From assembly GCA_949288455.1 (NCBI GenBank), contig CASEKF010000042.1:1-64000 (forward strand): DNA of 64,000 nt. The letters run 5' to 3'. A program made the position numbers and the translations under genes. This document shows, piece after piece, positions 8,179 through 17,944 of this stretch. The notes under the pieces were generated by a model that worked only from the letters and a program-made list of their open reading frames with translations, was not told the origin of the DNA and did no database searches. The DNA comes from an uncultured bacterium. GTDB lineage: Bacteria; Vulcanimicrobiota; CADAWZ01. The stretch's first letter is position 1, and each line of letters starts with the position of its first letter.

Positions 8179-11100
8179 TTATTTATCTATATTGCTGTTA
8201 AGGAAGTTTACGTATAACGCTCTTATTTTATCTCTTTTTTCCTTATCTTTAAGATTACCGTTTAACTTTTCTTGTATTTTTGTGTCTATAGATCTTCTGT
8301 TTTGATTTAAAATAGATACCGATGTTTCTCTGTCGGCTCTGTTTTCTGCCGCTTTTCTCTTAATTTCTCTTCCTTCTGAGTTTGGAAGCATTATAATTTT
8401 ATTTAGTTTCTCAATTTCAACGTCAAAATTTTTAATCTTTTCGTCTGCTTCTCGCATTTTACGTTCTAACAGCCTCGTTCTCTCAGCTTTTTCGTGTAGT
8501 ATTTTCGTATACGATTCTTTGTCTTCCGTAAATTTTTCCTGTTCGTCTCTGTATAATTCTATTAAGTCGTTAAATCGCGCGGCATTTCCTTCCGGAGGGC
8601 ACTTTGGAATTTTCGGCCATTTTGGAGCTATGCGTTGAATCTGGAGGGTAATCGAGCCCTTTGTATTAATCCATTTATTTTCTAATGCGGATAAGTCTTC
8701 CCGTATGGCATTTATGTCTTTCTGACTTTTGTCATGAGCTTCCTTCAATTGCTTCAAGCTATTTTGGAGACTTGAAGAAGCGGCCTGCGCCGAAGTTTTT
8801 TCTTGGAGAGCCTTTTCCGCTTCTGCTTCCATTAATTTAAGTTTTAATATGAGGTTTTCATATTCTTCGTCCAGACGCCAGATTTCTAAGGCTTCGGAAT
8901 ATCCGCTGTCAGATAGAGTTTTGGTAATGAGTTCCTTTAAATATGGAGTCGGAGCTTCCGATATTAATCCGAGAAGAATGCCTGTTATTGTGGAATCTGC
9001 GGATTCTAAAATAACATGGAGAACGGCTTCCTTAAGTTTCCAAGAGTTTTCAGGATCGGATAATATTTCTGCGTAGACGGCGTTAGACGAAATAAGGTAT
9101 AAAGACGCAATAGCGTTTATTCCTTCAATTCTGATTTCGTCTTTTTCTTTCTTATCCAGAACTAAGTCGGTAAGCATTTCGAGGAAAGCTGCGTCCGCTA
9201 TTTTTGTAATGCCTTTTAATGCGGCCAGCCTCACTGACATTCTTAATGAATGATCCGTGACGAGCCGCATTATTTTTATCATTATGTGTCCTTCCGTTTC
9301 GTAATAGGGAGGATAAAGGAACTCTGATACGGTATCTATAGCTGCGGCTTGAATTTCGGGATAATTTGGATAATCTCTAAATTCCAATATAAAATCTGAA
9401 TATTTTCTTGCGTATTCTATGCTTTTGAGTAATTCGATAGATTTTAGAACTATATCGATGTCATTAAAGTTTTGCTTAAGCAACGATATAAGTATTGGGC
9501 ATAGTTCCGCTCCCATATTTAATTCAAGCCTGACATAGTCGCATATGTTTAACGGGGAACCCGTTTTAACTGCGTTTATTTTGTCTGAAATTTCATAATG
9601 CTTCAACGCTTTTAAGCCTCCTAGGGCTATCCCCAGGATCTCAGCTTTATTGTCATATTCTTCGTCGTTCAGAGATTGTATGATAAAAGGCAAATATTTA
9701 GTAATGCGAGCTTGTTTCACTATTAGAAATTTAGCGGCTTTAAGCCTTATATTGACGGATACGGAGTTTCTTAAACGTTCGTTTTTTATCAGAGAGTCAA
9801 AAATTAAAGAGGCCTGCTGCGAGCTGGAAGACTCATGGACTGAGGCAATTTCTTCTAGAGCGTCGCATAAAATAATTTTATATTCGTCTGAAATCGGAGA
9901 TACTAACGCCGTTTTTATTTTCGTTAATAGCATCTCTTGGAATATTGGCACGCGTTCGCTTTGCGAAGTTAAAAATCCGCTTACCGCAAAAGCCGTTTTC
10001 TTGTATATATCCTGAAATTTCCAAGATACGTTCGCGATAATATTTGAGAATCTGGTGATTATATCCAAAAATTCTTCGTCATTTTTAGGCGAGTTCATCC
10101 ATGACAGCTGAAGGTCAAAAGCGTCCAGCCTGAAATTGTCATGTTCCCCGTAAATGAAAGAACTCGTTATTTTTATTAACTCCTCGCTGCGTTCCGGATA
10201 ATTTTTTAAGAACTTCAATATCAAGTTTTTCGCGTTTTCCGAAATATTGTTATTCGTAAGAGCCCTGCATATAAAATCTATAAAGTCGTTTGCCATTATT
10301 TTTTTGTTGCGGGCTAATTCGAAGTATGCTTTTAACGCGGCGTCGGAAATCGCGGCGTCAGATTCGTAAACTCCTAATTCTATTAAAGTCAAATTTTCCG
10401 GATTAGCTAAATTTTTTGCTTCCGATATTATTCTCAGCTTGATATCGGTCGGAACTTTATTCGTCATTATCAGCTTTAAATATTTGGAAGCAGTAGGGCA
10501 AAATTGATTTTTCGGGTTGTTTAAAGACGTTATTATAGCGACGGATTCGCAAGCTTCGCTTATTGAAACTTTTATTTTGCCGGTAACCGTTAAAATGATA
10601 AATTCAAGCGTATTTTGAGATATGTTTATCGGAAGTATGCGTTTTGTAAGTTCTTGTATGATATATTCTCCGCAGTCTCTTCGTTTTATAAAGCCCTTAG
10701 TGGCTGCGAGAAGTTTAGAATGAAAAATTTCGTTTATCTTAGCCGTTCTTTCAAGCTCGGAAAAAAAGAATTCGGCGCATAACTGCGGAGGCGTGCTGAG
10801 CATTGAAATGACGGTATCTTGAGCGTTTTCGTCCGTTTGAGCCGCAAACATTAACGCGCCGGTAAGACTTTCGCATATGTCGGGATAATGCGGGGAGTCG
10901 TCCAGAATTAAAGATCTGCACTCGTTATAAACTACAGGCGAACGTATCTCTTTTAAAGATGAGATTGCCAAGTCTCTGAGATCTTTTCTGTCGCATAGAA
11001 CGCAGTTGAGAATATGCGTTAGTTTATTCACCAGCTTTGCGTTTTCATGATAACTTGAAGTTAGGGAGGGAAGGCGAAGCGATTGAGCTATTTTCTCTCC

Positions 11101-11838
11101 ATATCGATTTTTTTCAAGATAGCTGCAGATATCCTCTCTGGATTTATTTAAAATGTCGACATATTGTTTTAGGTAATATGTTTCCTGTTTAATTTGTTGA
11201 ATTTTTTTGTCAGGATCTTGAATATGCTGCATTTGCGAACGTAATTTGTCGTTAATTTGCGCTATTTGCGCGGTAAAATTAAACGACAGCGCTCTGGCGA
11301 AAACTTGCCAGGCGTCCGCTCCAAGTTCTCCGTCGATTTGAAATCTGTTTACTAAAGTGTTAGCTAGAATTTTTTTTGCGTCTATAGTAGTCGTCGACAA
11401 AAAAAGATTGACAATAGCGTCGCTGAGGTCTTGATGTATAGTTTCAAGAGCGGTCGCGAGCAGATCTATAATTTTTTTTCGTCCGATCTCCGGATCGTCA
11501 AGAGCGTTTATTTTTTGCAGAGTATCGGCGGCAGCTGCTCTTACTTCTGCCGCAGAATTGTATTCGCCCAGGACTAAGTCTATAATAATCGCTTTAAATT
11601 CGGCGTCTCTAGACGGATTTCTCTGAATGACTTTAGCTATATTACTCAGCACCGCCGATATCTGTTTAGGCGGAGCCTGCTCGTCCGTAAGGATTTTTAT
11701 TGTGGCAGAAGGGTTTTTTAAGAAAATAGAAGAACAAGTTTCTTTGACTCGTGAAAACACGCCTTTTAGCAGGTTGCCTTCGCCCGACGAAGTATCTTCT
11801 TCGTTGTAGTCTGACCGTAAATTATCGTTAGTATTCAT
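8179..11838 (-). CDS. Giant cytoplasmic HEAT-repeat protein with C-terminal coiled coil
   Basis: 1219 residues without signal peptide or membrane segment. Residues about 50-920 are a long series of paired helices of HEAT/ARM type (for example RAAAADTLQKINALDDPEIG and RLAALKGITKIADAAFLEML). Residues about 935-1200 are charged heptad-like sequence rich in Lys, Glu and Ala, expected to form coiled coils. This is a scaffold architecture; no enzymatic motif was seen. The start at 11838 has only a weak ribosome binding site. Upstream is the divergently transcribed ABC transporter operon. Function unknown. Confidence 0.85.
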   Translation of the reverse strand: MNTNDNLRSDYNEEDTSSGEGNLLKGVFSRVKETCSSIFLKNPSATIKILTDEQAPPKQISAVLSNIAKVIQRNPSRDAEFKAIIIDLVLGEYNSAAEVRAAAADTLQKINALDDPEIGRKKIIDLLATALETIHQDLSDAIVNLFLSTTTIDAKKILANTLVNRFQIDGELGADAWQVFARALSFNFTAQIAQINDKLRSQMQHIQDPDKKIQQIKQETYYLKQYVDILNKSREDICSYLEKNRYGEKIAQSLRLPSLTSSYHENAKLVNKLTHILNCVLCDRKDLRDLAISSLKEIRSPVVYNECRSLILDDSPHYPDICESLTGALMFAAQTDENAQDTVISMLSTPPQLCAEFFFSELERTAKINEIFHSKLLAATKGFIKRRDCGEYIIQELTKRILPINISQNTLEFIILTVTGKIKVSISEACESVAIITSLNNPKNQFCPTASKYLKLIMTNKVPTDIKLRIISEAKNLANPENLTLIELGVYESDAAISDAALKAYFELARNKKIMANDFIDFICRALTNNNISENAKNLILKFLKNYPERSEELIKITSSFIYGEHDNFRLDAFDLQLSWMNSPKNDEEFLDIITRFSNIIANVSWKFQDIYKKTAFAVSGFLTSQSERVPIFQEMLLTKIKTALVSPISDEYKIILCDALEEIASVHESSSSQQASLIFDSLIKNERLRNSVSVNIRLKAAKFLIVKQARITKYLPFIIQSLNDEEYDNKAEILGIALGGLKALKHYEISDKINAVKTGSPLNICDYVRLELNMGAELCPILISLLKQNFNDIDIVLKSIELLKSIEYARKYSDFILEFRDYPNYPEIQAAAIDTVSEFLYPPYYETEGHIMIKIMRLVTDHSLRMSVRLAALKGITKIADAAFLEMLTDLVLDKKEKDEIRIEGINAIASLYLISSNAVYAEILSDPENSWKLKEAVLHVILESADSTITGILLGLISEAPTPYLKELITKTLSDSGYSEALEIWRLDEEYENLILKLKLMEAEAEKALQEKTSAQAASSSLQNSLKQLKEAHDKSQKDINAIREDLSALENKWINTKGSITLQIQRIAPKWPKIPKCPPEGNAARFNDLIELYRDEQEKFTEDKESYTKILHEKAERTRLLERKMREADEKIKNFDVEIEKLNKIIMLPNSEGREIKRKAAENRADRETSVSILNQNRRSIDTKIQEKLNGNLKDKEKRDKIRALYVNFLNSNIDK

Positions 11839-11897
11839 AGAATTTTTATTCTATATTATATTATTAAAACCCTTCATTAAATTTAGTATGCGGTTAT

Positions 11898-11926
11898 TTT
11901 ATCGACTCCGATGTTCTACGTATAAT
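11898..11926 (+). promoter_or_regulatory. Possible promoter of the ABC transporter operon
   Basis: A perfect TATAAT at 11921-11926 sits about 40 bases before the GTG start. The -35 at 11898-11903 (TTTATC) is poor, with 17-bp spacing. Located in the 129-bp divergent intergenic space. Confidence 0.45.
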
Positions 11927-11967
11927 TTGACGTTGATAAACATAAAATTTAATAAGAGAGAATTCTA

Positions 11968-13317
11968 GTGATATCGTTTTCTTTAGCTAAAAAAAATATA
12001 GTGCGGAAGCAGGAAAGAAGCCTGCTGACCATAATAGGAGTCATACTTGCCGTAGGCTGTTTCGTCGCTCTCCTTTCAATATCTGAAGGACTGAACAAAC
12101 GCCTTAAGAGCGAGGTTATGAGTCGCAACGTCGATTTATACGTTTTGCCATCCGGATCTCAGCATCTTCCGACAGGTTCCATCGGAGCTTTTGGTTCTGC
12201 CGGAGAAGAGATAAATTTAGGGCAGCTTCTTCCTGAAGAACCTTTGAATACGGAGGCTAAACAAGAAGAAATAGCCGCGGCGTCACGCGTTAAAGGCGAT
12301 TTTATATCTTTTTTAAATTCTTCCGGATTTGATTCGACGATGGTTCCAAACATTAAGTCGGCTATAGGCGTCTCGCGTTTTCAAAAGACTATTAGAGGCA
12401 GAACCGTTGTTTTTTGGGGACTTCCGTTTGGAACTTCCGAGTTTGACGGAGCTTCCGCTTTTTCATCTTATCTTCCCGGTATGCGCATAACGAACGGAGT
12501 TTTCCCTTTAGAGACTAAAGAGCCTGAAGATTTATATGGCTTCAAAACCAAAAGAACGGCGGAGGATTTATCTGATGCCGAGAAGGTTTTCATAGCCGGA
12601 AATAAGATTGTAGAAGAATTGAGCATGTCCATGGAACGTCCTTTGATTTTAAAAAAAGATAATTTGTCTTTAAATTTGGAATGCGTAGTTTCTTTTAACG
12701 CCGGGTTTCAGGATTATTTCTGTTACCTCCCTATACAGACGGCCATGGCTATCGAAGATTCTCACGGAAAAGTGAACGAAATTTGGATACAGGTCGAAGA
12801 TAAATCTAAAATCAACGAGACCAAAGTTCTCCTTATGCGCTATTTTCCTAATTTGGAATTCAAAACGGGTTCCGAATATCTTGGAATCTCGGGAGATTTG
12901 TTGAAATATGCTTGGTTTCTACAATTTGCCATAGCTTTGATAGGCATTTTAATCGCGACTACGGCTTCTATGAATACAATGCTTATGTCTACTTTTGAAA
13001 GAGTAAGAGAATTTGGAGCCTTGAGAGCTATTGGAGCTAATAGATCGACGATTGCTCTTATGATTTTGATCGAGTCTCTGATTCTCTCTTCTATAGGCGG
13101 AGCCGCCGGAATAATCGTTGGAATTTTAGGTTCCACCTTTCTTGACGGAGCCGTACAGGCAATTTTTCAAACGCCTTTTCCTATGGCTAACATAACTTTT
13201 AATTTAATTCTTTACGCGTTGTGCTTATCCGTTTTGATAGGCGTAATAGGGGCTGTAATACCTATTGTCTTGGTTTATAGAATGGAGATTATCAAAGCCT
13301 TAAAATGGGATATGTAG
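11968..13317 (+). CDS. ABC transporter permease, MacB/FtsX family
   Basis: 449 residues, GTG start preceded by AAGAGAG. The N-terminus has one membrane segment (LLTIIGVILAVGCFVALLSI), then an extracytoplasmic domain (residues 40-300), then three membrane segments at about 310-445 with the FtsX-family signature FERVREFGALRAIGANRSTI. This matches the four-helix MacB/LolE-type architecture that uses ATP to move lipoproteins, peptides or other cargo away from the inner membrane, or to transmit force. It is followed by its ATPase and a membrane pseudo-peptidase, so the three probably form one operon. Cargo cannot be deduced. Confidence 0.9.
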   Translation: MISFSLAKKNIVRKQERSLLTIIGVILAVGCFVALLSISEGLNKRLKSEVMSRNVDLYVLPSGSQHLPTGSIGAFGSAGEEINLGQLLPEEPLNTEAKQEEIAAASRVKGDFISFLNSSGFDSTMVPNIKSAIGVSRFQKTIRGRTVVFWGLPFGTSEFDGASAFSSYLPGMRITNGVFPLETKEPEDLYGFKTKRTAEDLSDAEKVFIAGNKIVEELSMSMERPLILKKDNLSLNLECVVSFNAGFQDYFCYLPIQTAMAIEDSHGKVNEIWIQVEDKSKINETKVLLMRYFPNLEFKTGSEYLGISGDLLKYAWFLQFAIALIGILIATTASMNTMLMSTFERVREFGALRAIGANRSTIALMILIESLILSSIGGAAGIIVGILGSTFLDGAVQAIFQTPFPMANITFNLILYALCLSVLIGVIGAVIPIVLVYRMEIIKALKWDM

Positions 13318-13341
13318 TATTGCTCGAAGGGATTTAATCGT

Positions 13342-14019
13342 ATGAAAGTGAGCATGCAGGGAATTTATAAATACTGGAAGAGCGAATTTGGCCAGGTTAG
13401 AGTGCTTGAAAACGTTTATATGGATCTCGCCAACGGAGATTTCGTAGCTATTATGGGGCCTTCGGGCACGGGAAAATCTACCTTTCTTCATTTATTGGGA
13501 TGTATAGATCGGCCGAGTTTCGGAAAAATTTTTTTTGAAAACACTGATATCTGCGCTTTGAGCGAAAATGTCAGAGAAGAACTTCGATTAGAACATATAG
13601 GTTTCGTATTTCAAAATTATTACCTCATTCCTACTTTATCCGTTCTTGAAAATGTCATGCTTCCCATGCAATTAGCTAATTCCTACGTTGGACAGCAGGA
13701 AGACAGAGCCATTAAAATGTTGGAACTCGTAGGTATGGAAACGAAATTTAACGAGAATACTTTTAAGCTTTCCGGAGGACAGAGGCAGAGAGTGGCAACC
13801 GCTAGAGCTTTGATTAATAATCCGGGACTGCTGCTTGCGGACGAGCCTACCGGAAACCTTGATACCAGGAGTACCAGAGAAATAATGGATATGCTTAGAA
13901 TTGTCAACAAGGAACAGTCTATTACTACGGTTCTTGTCACTCATGATCCTAAAGTCGCGGCTTATGCGGACAGAGTGTATTACCTTGACGAGGGCAGGAT
14001 TTCTCCGGCTAATTTGTAA
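13342..14019 (+). CDS. ABC transporter ATPase, MacB/LolD family
   Basis: 225 residues. Walker A GPSGTGKST, Q-loop VFQNYYLIPTLSV, signature LSGGQRQRVATARAL, Walker B LLLADEPTGNLD and H-loop VLVTHDP are all present and intact. The length and the TGNLDT form are typical of the MacB/LolD/FtsE branch. It lies 24 bp after the permease gene and three bases before the M48-like gene. Cytoplasmic, energising the upstream permease. Confidence 0.94.
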   Translation: MKVSMQGIYKYWKSEFGQVRVLENVYMDLANGDFVAIMGPSGTGKSTFLHLLGCIDRPSFGKIFFENTDICALSENVREELRLEHIGFVFQNYYLIPTLSVLENVMLPMQLANSYVGQQEDRAIKMLELVGMETKFNENTFKLSGGQRQRVATARALINNPGLLLADEPTGNLDTRSTREIMDMLRIVNKEQSITTVLVTHDPKVAAYADRVYYLDEGRISPANL

Positions 14020-14022
14020 TTT

Positions 14023-15381
14023 ATGCATATTGCCATTATATTATTTATTCTTTTGATTTATTTTTTATTTATAGCATACGTCGGAGTAGTTATCTGCGAC
14101 GTATTTATGCTCTCTTCCATTTGTGCTTTTTGGGCGAGCGCGTTGATAATGATCGCGCAGTACGTCTTTTTTCCTAAAATTTTATTGAGCATAATAAATT
14201 CTGCCGTTTCCAAAGCTTCGTTCGACGAATCTTGCGATTTTGTGCCCGAAGGTATCGAGATTTTAACGTGGAAAACCGCTCTTCCGGCTGTTTTTAGCGT
14301 TCCGTCTTTATTTGCTCCTCGTTTCGTAATTATTACGGAAGGTTTATCTTCTAATTTGGACTCTAAGTTTTTAAGTTACGTACTTAAAAGAGAATATTTT
14401 AAAGCTCGTTCTTTGGGCTCTTTTATATTGATGAGCGTATCTTGTTTGCCCTTCGTTATTCGCCATATTTCTATTCTTATAACTAAGCTGGGAGCTAGAA
14501 ATAAATTTTATGGCGGAGCCGGAAGCGTCCTTTCATTCGGCAGAGGTCTTTCTCTTTTTGCTTCCGCTCTTTATTTGCCGCTTTATATCGTTTCGAAGAT
14601 TATGGACGCGCAAGCGGAAGCTTCTGTTAGAGACGAAGCCGGACTTAAAGCCGTTCTTGACGTTCATAAAGAATTATTTTCTAAACCGCATGACATGGAA
14701 TCGGAGATATTTCTCGATTCGATAGATTTTCTTTGTTTTGCGTCTAAAAAGGATTTTGAAATGCTTAACGAGGGGTGTTTAGATTCTTTATGGAGGAGCT
14801 GGTTTCTTTTATTTCGGCCTCATATGCCTTATTTTGCAAGGATTCATGGGTTGAAGCAATCGTTGGATAGGCAAGATTTAAAAGAATATGTTTTGGCGAT
14901 TTTTATCGCCGTCTCGGCTTTTTGTATTTTTATTTTCGCTTCTTTTGGCGTTAATTTCGGGATTCTGATGATTGGGTTTGCAATTTGTTTATTTGCGCTT
15001 CATTTTTTGCAGCGTCCTTTTTTTTCAAAAAAACAACCGATTCTTGAGATTCTTCCCGTTTCGCCTATTAAAGGGTATCAGATTGCGGCTAGAGGAAAAA
15101 TTTTATTAATAGGCCCTAACGAGTATATTTTTGAATTTGGAGCAGCGAAGTTGCCTCTTTATTTTTACGAATTGACTTTTGTCGAACTTGAAGAACAGGA
15201 GTCTGAAGCTTATGTGGAAGGATGGCTGAAAAAAGGAGACAGGACTTATCTTGAACTTATGACTATAAAGATAAACGGCAAAAAAATTTATAGTTCGCCT
15301 CATCCTTTCTTTTATCTCGTCGCCGACGCCGTCGTTTTGATTATCGGAATACTTATGACCGCCGCTCATTTTAGCGCGTGA
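14023..15381 (+). CDS. Polytopic membrane protein resembling M48/HtpX peptidase but lacking HExxH
   Basis: 452 residues with hydrophobic segments near 3-25, 30-50, 132-155, 170-192, 290-325 and 430-450. Residues 99-130 align by eye with HtpX-type M48 peptidases (RFVIITEGLSSNLDSKFLSY), which normally run straight into HExxH. Here the pentad is REYFK (123-127), so both zinc-binding His are replaced by Arg and Lys; only the Glu remains. Glu199 in DAQAEASVRDEAG may be the remnant of the third ligand region. If the resemblance holds, it is an inactive paralogue. It follows the ABC ATPase after three bases, suggesting a partner or regulator of that transporter. No clear function. Confidence 0.7.
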   Translation: MHIAIILFILLIYFLFIAYVGVVICDVFMLSSICAFWASALIMIAQYVFFPKILLSIINSAVSKASFDESCDFVPEGIEILTWKTALPAVFSVPSLFAPRFVIITEGLSSNLDSKFLSYVLKREYFKARSLGSFILMSVSCLPFVIRHISILITKLGARNKFYGGAGSVLSFGRGLSLFASALYLPLYIVSKIMDAQAEASVRDEAGLKAVLDVHKELFSKPHDMESEIFLDSIDFLCFASKKDFEMLNEGCLDSLWRSWFLLFRPHMPYFARIHGLKQSLDRQDLKEYVLAIFIAVSAFCIFIFASFGVNFGILMIGFAICLFALHFLQRPFFSKKQPILEILPVSPIKGYQIAARGKILLIGPNEYIFEFGAAKLPLYFYELTFVELEEQESEAYVEGWLKKGDRTYLELMTIKINGKKIYSSPHPFFYLVADAVVLIIGILMTAAHFSA

Positions 15382-15851
15382 CGGTAAGTCGTAAATTCTT
15401 GTCGAAGTAGAACAAGGAATAATAGAAAAATTAGAGAATATACATTTGCTTTTGAAAGTAAAATGCGGCCGCTTTTAAGTGGAAAGACAAATTTTGCCGA
15501 GCGAAAAACATATTTCTATGTTTTTGCTTTTAAGTTATGCCGATAAACATTTCATAATATAGTTTGTAAAGTTATATATTGACTTCTTACCTGTAGTTTT
15601 AAGTTTTATATTTATATGTTGACAAATGCCGCCGTTTGCTATAACGGAATCTCGTATTGGATCTTTCAGCTGGCAAGGCGGCTTGAAAACGTTCTTTATT
15701 TTGTTTCCCGTCATTGCGTAGACTTTGATCTATATTTATTATTTTTCGCTTGTTTGATTCGGAAAATATATTTGTTCTGTCGTTTTGCTTTGTTTAATGT
15801 TTAGATAAAGCCGTATTTTCGCTTTATTAATATTATTAAAAGGCTTGAGTA
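15382..15851. other. 470-bp intergenic stretch without a supported gene
   Basis: A/T-rich. It holds one hairpin (15504-15525) and a TTGACA at 15619-15624 followed by TATAAC at 15640-15645, only 15 bp apart and so a doubtful promoter. A 62-codon reading at 15616-15804 has no ribosome binding site and biased composition; I do not call it. Confidence 0.6.
15504..15525 (+). terminator. A/T hairpin downstream of the M48-like gene
   Basis: AAAAACATA, loop TTTC, TATGTTTTT: a perfect 9-bp stem with T-rich 3' arm. It could terminate the ABC operon, although it lies 120 bp after the stop and the stem is weak. Confidence 0.4.
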
Positions 15852-16424
15852 ATGAATTATTTTGTTTTGATTAGACGAACGGCTATAGTTATAGTTTCGT
15901 TTTGTCTTATCTTAAATATTGGATATAATTTTATAACTTGGATCAAGCTTTCTTTTTTTTCCGGATATAACTTTGACATGGGTACTTTACATATTTATTC
16001 TTCGTCAATATCGGAAATCAAGCGGGCGCAGGAAAAATATTTTCCCTCTGAAAGTTTTAAAACGTCTATTTCTTTTGATACGACTCAAAGAACAGTTTAT
16101 GTTCTTGAATTGCCTTTTGAACGCTATAATACGTCAAAAATGGAAACTTTGCTGAAAGAAAGAAAAGAGCGAATTTTGATCGTTATATCTAAAGATAAGG
16201 AAAAAAGCATAGTCGTAGGTTCAGATTTTGAGACCCCTGAAGACGCCGAAGCTTTCAGGCAATTTTTGAAGGAAAAGACCGGAGTCGACGCTTCCGTAGT
16301 ATCGAGGATTTTACCTAAAATCTATTGCTTGTCAGTTAATGATATTTCTTTTAAAGACGCGGAGTTGTTTGGAGCAAAAGAGCCTGAATTAGACGTTCAG
16401 TGGACTCCGTACATGACTGATTGA
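15852..16424 (+). CDS. Hypothetical protein with one N-terminal membrane anchor
   Basis: 190 residues. One hydrophobic helix at 10-35 (TAIVIVSFCLILNIGYNFIT), followed by a mostly soluble domain with beta-alpha character (TVYVLELPFERY, ERILIVISKDKE, EDAEAFRQFLKEKTGVDAS). No family recognised. No strong ribosome binding site, though GAGTA lies near the start. It stands alone between two intergenic gaps, upstream of rho. Confidence 0.65.
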   Translation: MNYFVLIRRTAIVIVSFCLILNIGYNFITWIKLSFFSGYNFDMGTLHIYSSSISEIKRAQEKYFPSESFKTSISFDTTQRTVYVLELPFERYNTSKMETLLKERKERILIVISKDKEKSIVVGSDFETPEDAEAFRQFLKEKTGVDASVVSRILPKIYCLSVNDISFKDAELFGAKEPELDVQWTPYMTD

Positions 16425-16657
16425 CGCTTGCTCCGCTCTAAAATTTGTTTTTAATCGCTTTTGAGTCTTTTTATTTTTTCTTACGTAACGTCGTGAGTTT
16501 TTCTATTCCATATTCGTAAAACACAACCGTTAGACTGAGTCAAATTATCTTTTAGTTTTGAGTCGGCTAAAATTTTTATGATTTTTTAATGTTATTTTGA
16601 CGTTTTCGTTTTTAAATGAATTTAAATAAATATTAAATAAATATATTAGGAGTATAA

Positions 16658-17926
16658 ATGGTAGATAATATAGCGGATCTTGAAAATATGACCCGCCTCG
16701 AACTTATTGAAACAGCGAAATCCATAGGGGTTATCGGCGCTCAAAAGCTGAAAAAGCAGGAATTGGTTTATAAAATTCTTGAAGAACGCGCTGAAAAGCA
16801 GGGACTAATTTTTGCTACCGGCATACTTGAGATTTTACCCGAAGGTTATGGATTTTTAAGGGGGCGAAGCTATCTTCCGGGAGAAAACGACATATATGTT
16901 TCTCAATCTCAAATTAAGCGTTTTGATTTGCGTGTTGGGGATATAGTTTCCGGACAGGTCAGACCTCCTAAGTCAGGGGAAAAGTATTGCGGGCTTCTTA
17001 AAGTTCAAGGGGTCAATTCTATGAGTTCTGAGACTTTGAAAAAGCGTCCCTGCTTCAATGATTTGACGCCTGTGTTTCCTGATGAAAAACTTACTTTGGA
17101 AACCTCAGGCGACGATATCGCCGCTAGAATAATCGATATTCTTTGTCCGATAGGCAAAGGACAAAGAGGCTTGATTGTAGCTCCCCCTAAAGCCGGTAAA
17201 ACGACTCTTTTAAAGCAGATAGCAAAAGGCATAGCCGTGAATTATCCCGAGATAGAGTTAATTGCTCTTCTTATTGACGAGCGTCCGGAGGAAGTGACCG
17301 ATATGGAGAGATCTATCGAAGGAGAAGTCGTAAGCTCTACGTTTGACGAGCCTCCGGAGGAGCATATTCATGTTTCAGAGTTAGTGATTGAAAAGGCAAA
17401 ACGTCTTGTAGAGTCCGGAAAAGACGTCGTAATAATGTTAGACAGCATAACTCGTTTAGCCAGAGCTTATAATCAGGTGACTCCTCCGTCAGGCAGAACT
17501 TTATCGGGCGGTCTTGATACTTCGGCTTTAAAAATGCCTAAGAGATTTTTGGGATCCGCAAGAAATCTGGAGAACGGCGGAAGTCTTACGATTATCGCGA
17601 CAGCTTTGGTAGAAACCGGCTCTAAGATGGACGACGTTATTTTTGAAGAATTTAAGGCTACTGGCAATATGGAGATGGATCTTTCCAGGAAATTATCCGA
17701 AAGACGTATATTCCCGGCTATTGACATAAAAAAATCAGGCACTCGTCATGAGGAACTCCTTTTGAGCGAAAACGAGCTTAGGCAGTCATGGATACTAAGG
17801 AGAGCCTTGGAAGTTTTTGGCCCTGACGAAATGTCTGAAATGCTTATTGAACAGATTAAAAAGACTAAATCAAATAAAGATTTTTTTGCTTCCCTTTCTA
17901 AGGAGGCTTTATCTTTTTCCAGATAG
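16658..17926 (+). CDS. rho: Transcription termination factor Rho
   Basis: 422 residues, typical length. The N-terminal SAP-like helix bundle ([15 protein letters not shown]-like, here starting [13 protein letters not shown]) is followed by the cold-shock-like RNA-binding domain with GYGFLRG and [18 protein letters not shown]. The ATPase core has Walker [10 protein letters not shown], the [11 protein letters not shown] segment, Walker [17 protein letters not shown] and the secondary RNA-binding Q/R-loop region [19 protein letters not shown]. All known key segments are present. RNA-dependent hexameric helicase that releases transcripts. AGGAG is at the start; a 230-bp leader precedes it, as often seen for autoregulated rho. 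Confidence 0.98.
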   Translation: MVDNIADLENMTRLELIETAKSIGVIGAQKLKKQELVYKILEERAEKQGLIFATGILEILPEGYGFLRGRSYLPGENDIYVSQSQIKRFDLRVGDIVSGQVRPPKSGEKYCGLLKVQGVNSMSSETLKKRPCFNDLTPVFPDEKLTLETSGDDIAARIIDILCPIGKGQRGLIVAPPKAGKTTLLKQIAKGIAVNYPEIELIALLIDERPEEVTDMERSIEGEVVSSTFDEPPEEHIHVSELVIEKAKRLVESGKDVVIMLDSITRLARAYNQVTPPSGRTLSGGLDTSALKMPKRFLGSARNLENGGSLTIIATALVETGSKMDDVIFEEFKATGNMEMDLSRKLSERRIFPAIDIKKSGTRHEELLLSENELRQSWILRRALEVFGPDEMSEMLIEQIKKTKSNKDFFASLSKEALSFSR

Positions 17927-17944
17927 ACGGGAGACTTGGTTTCG

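Noticed and set aside
15616-15804. 62-codon plus-strand reading
   Set aside because: No ribosome binding site, Phe/Leu/Tyr-rich by A/T bias, no family resemblance.
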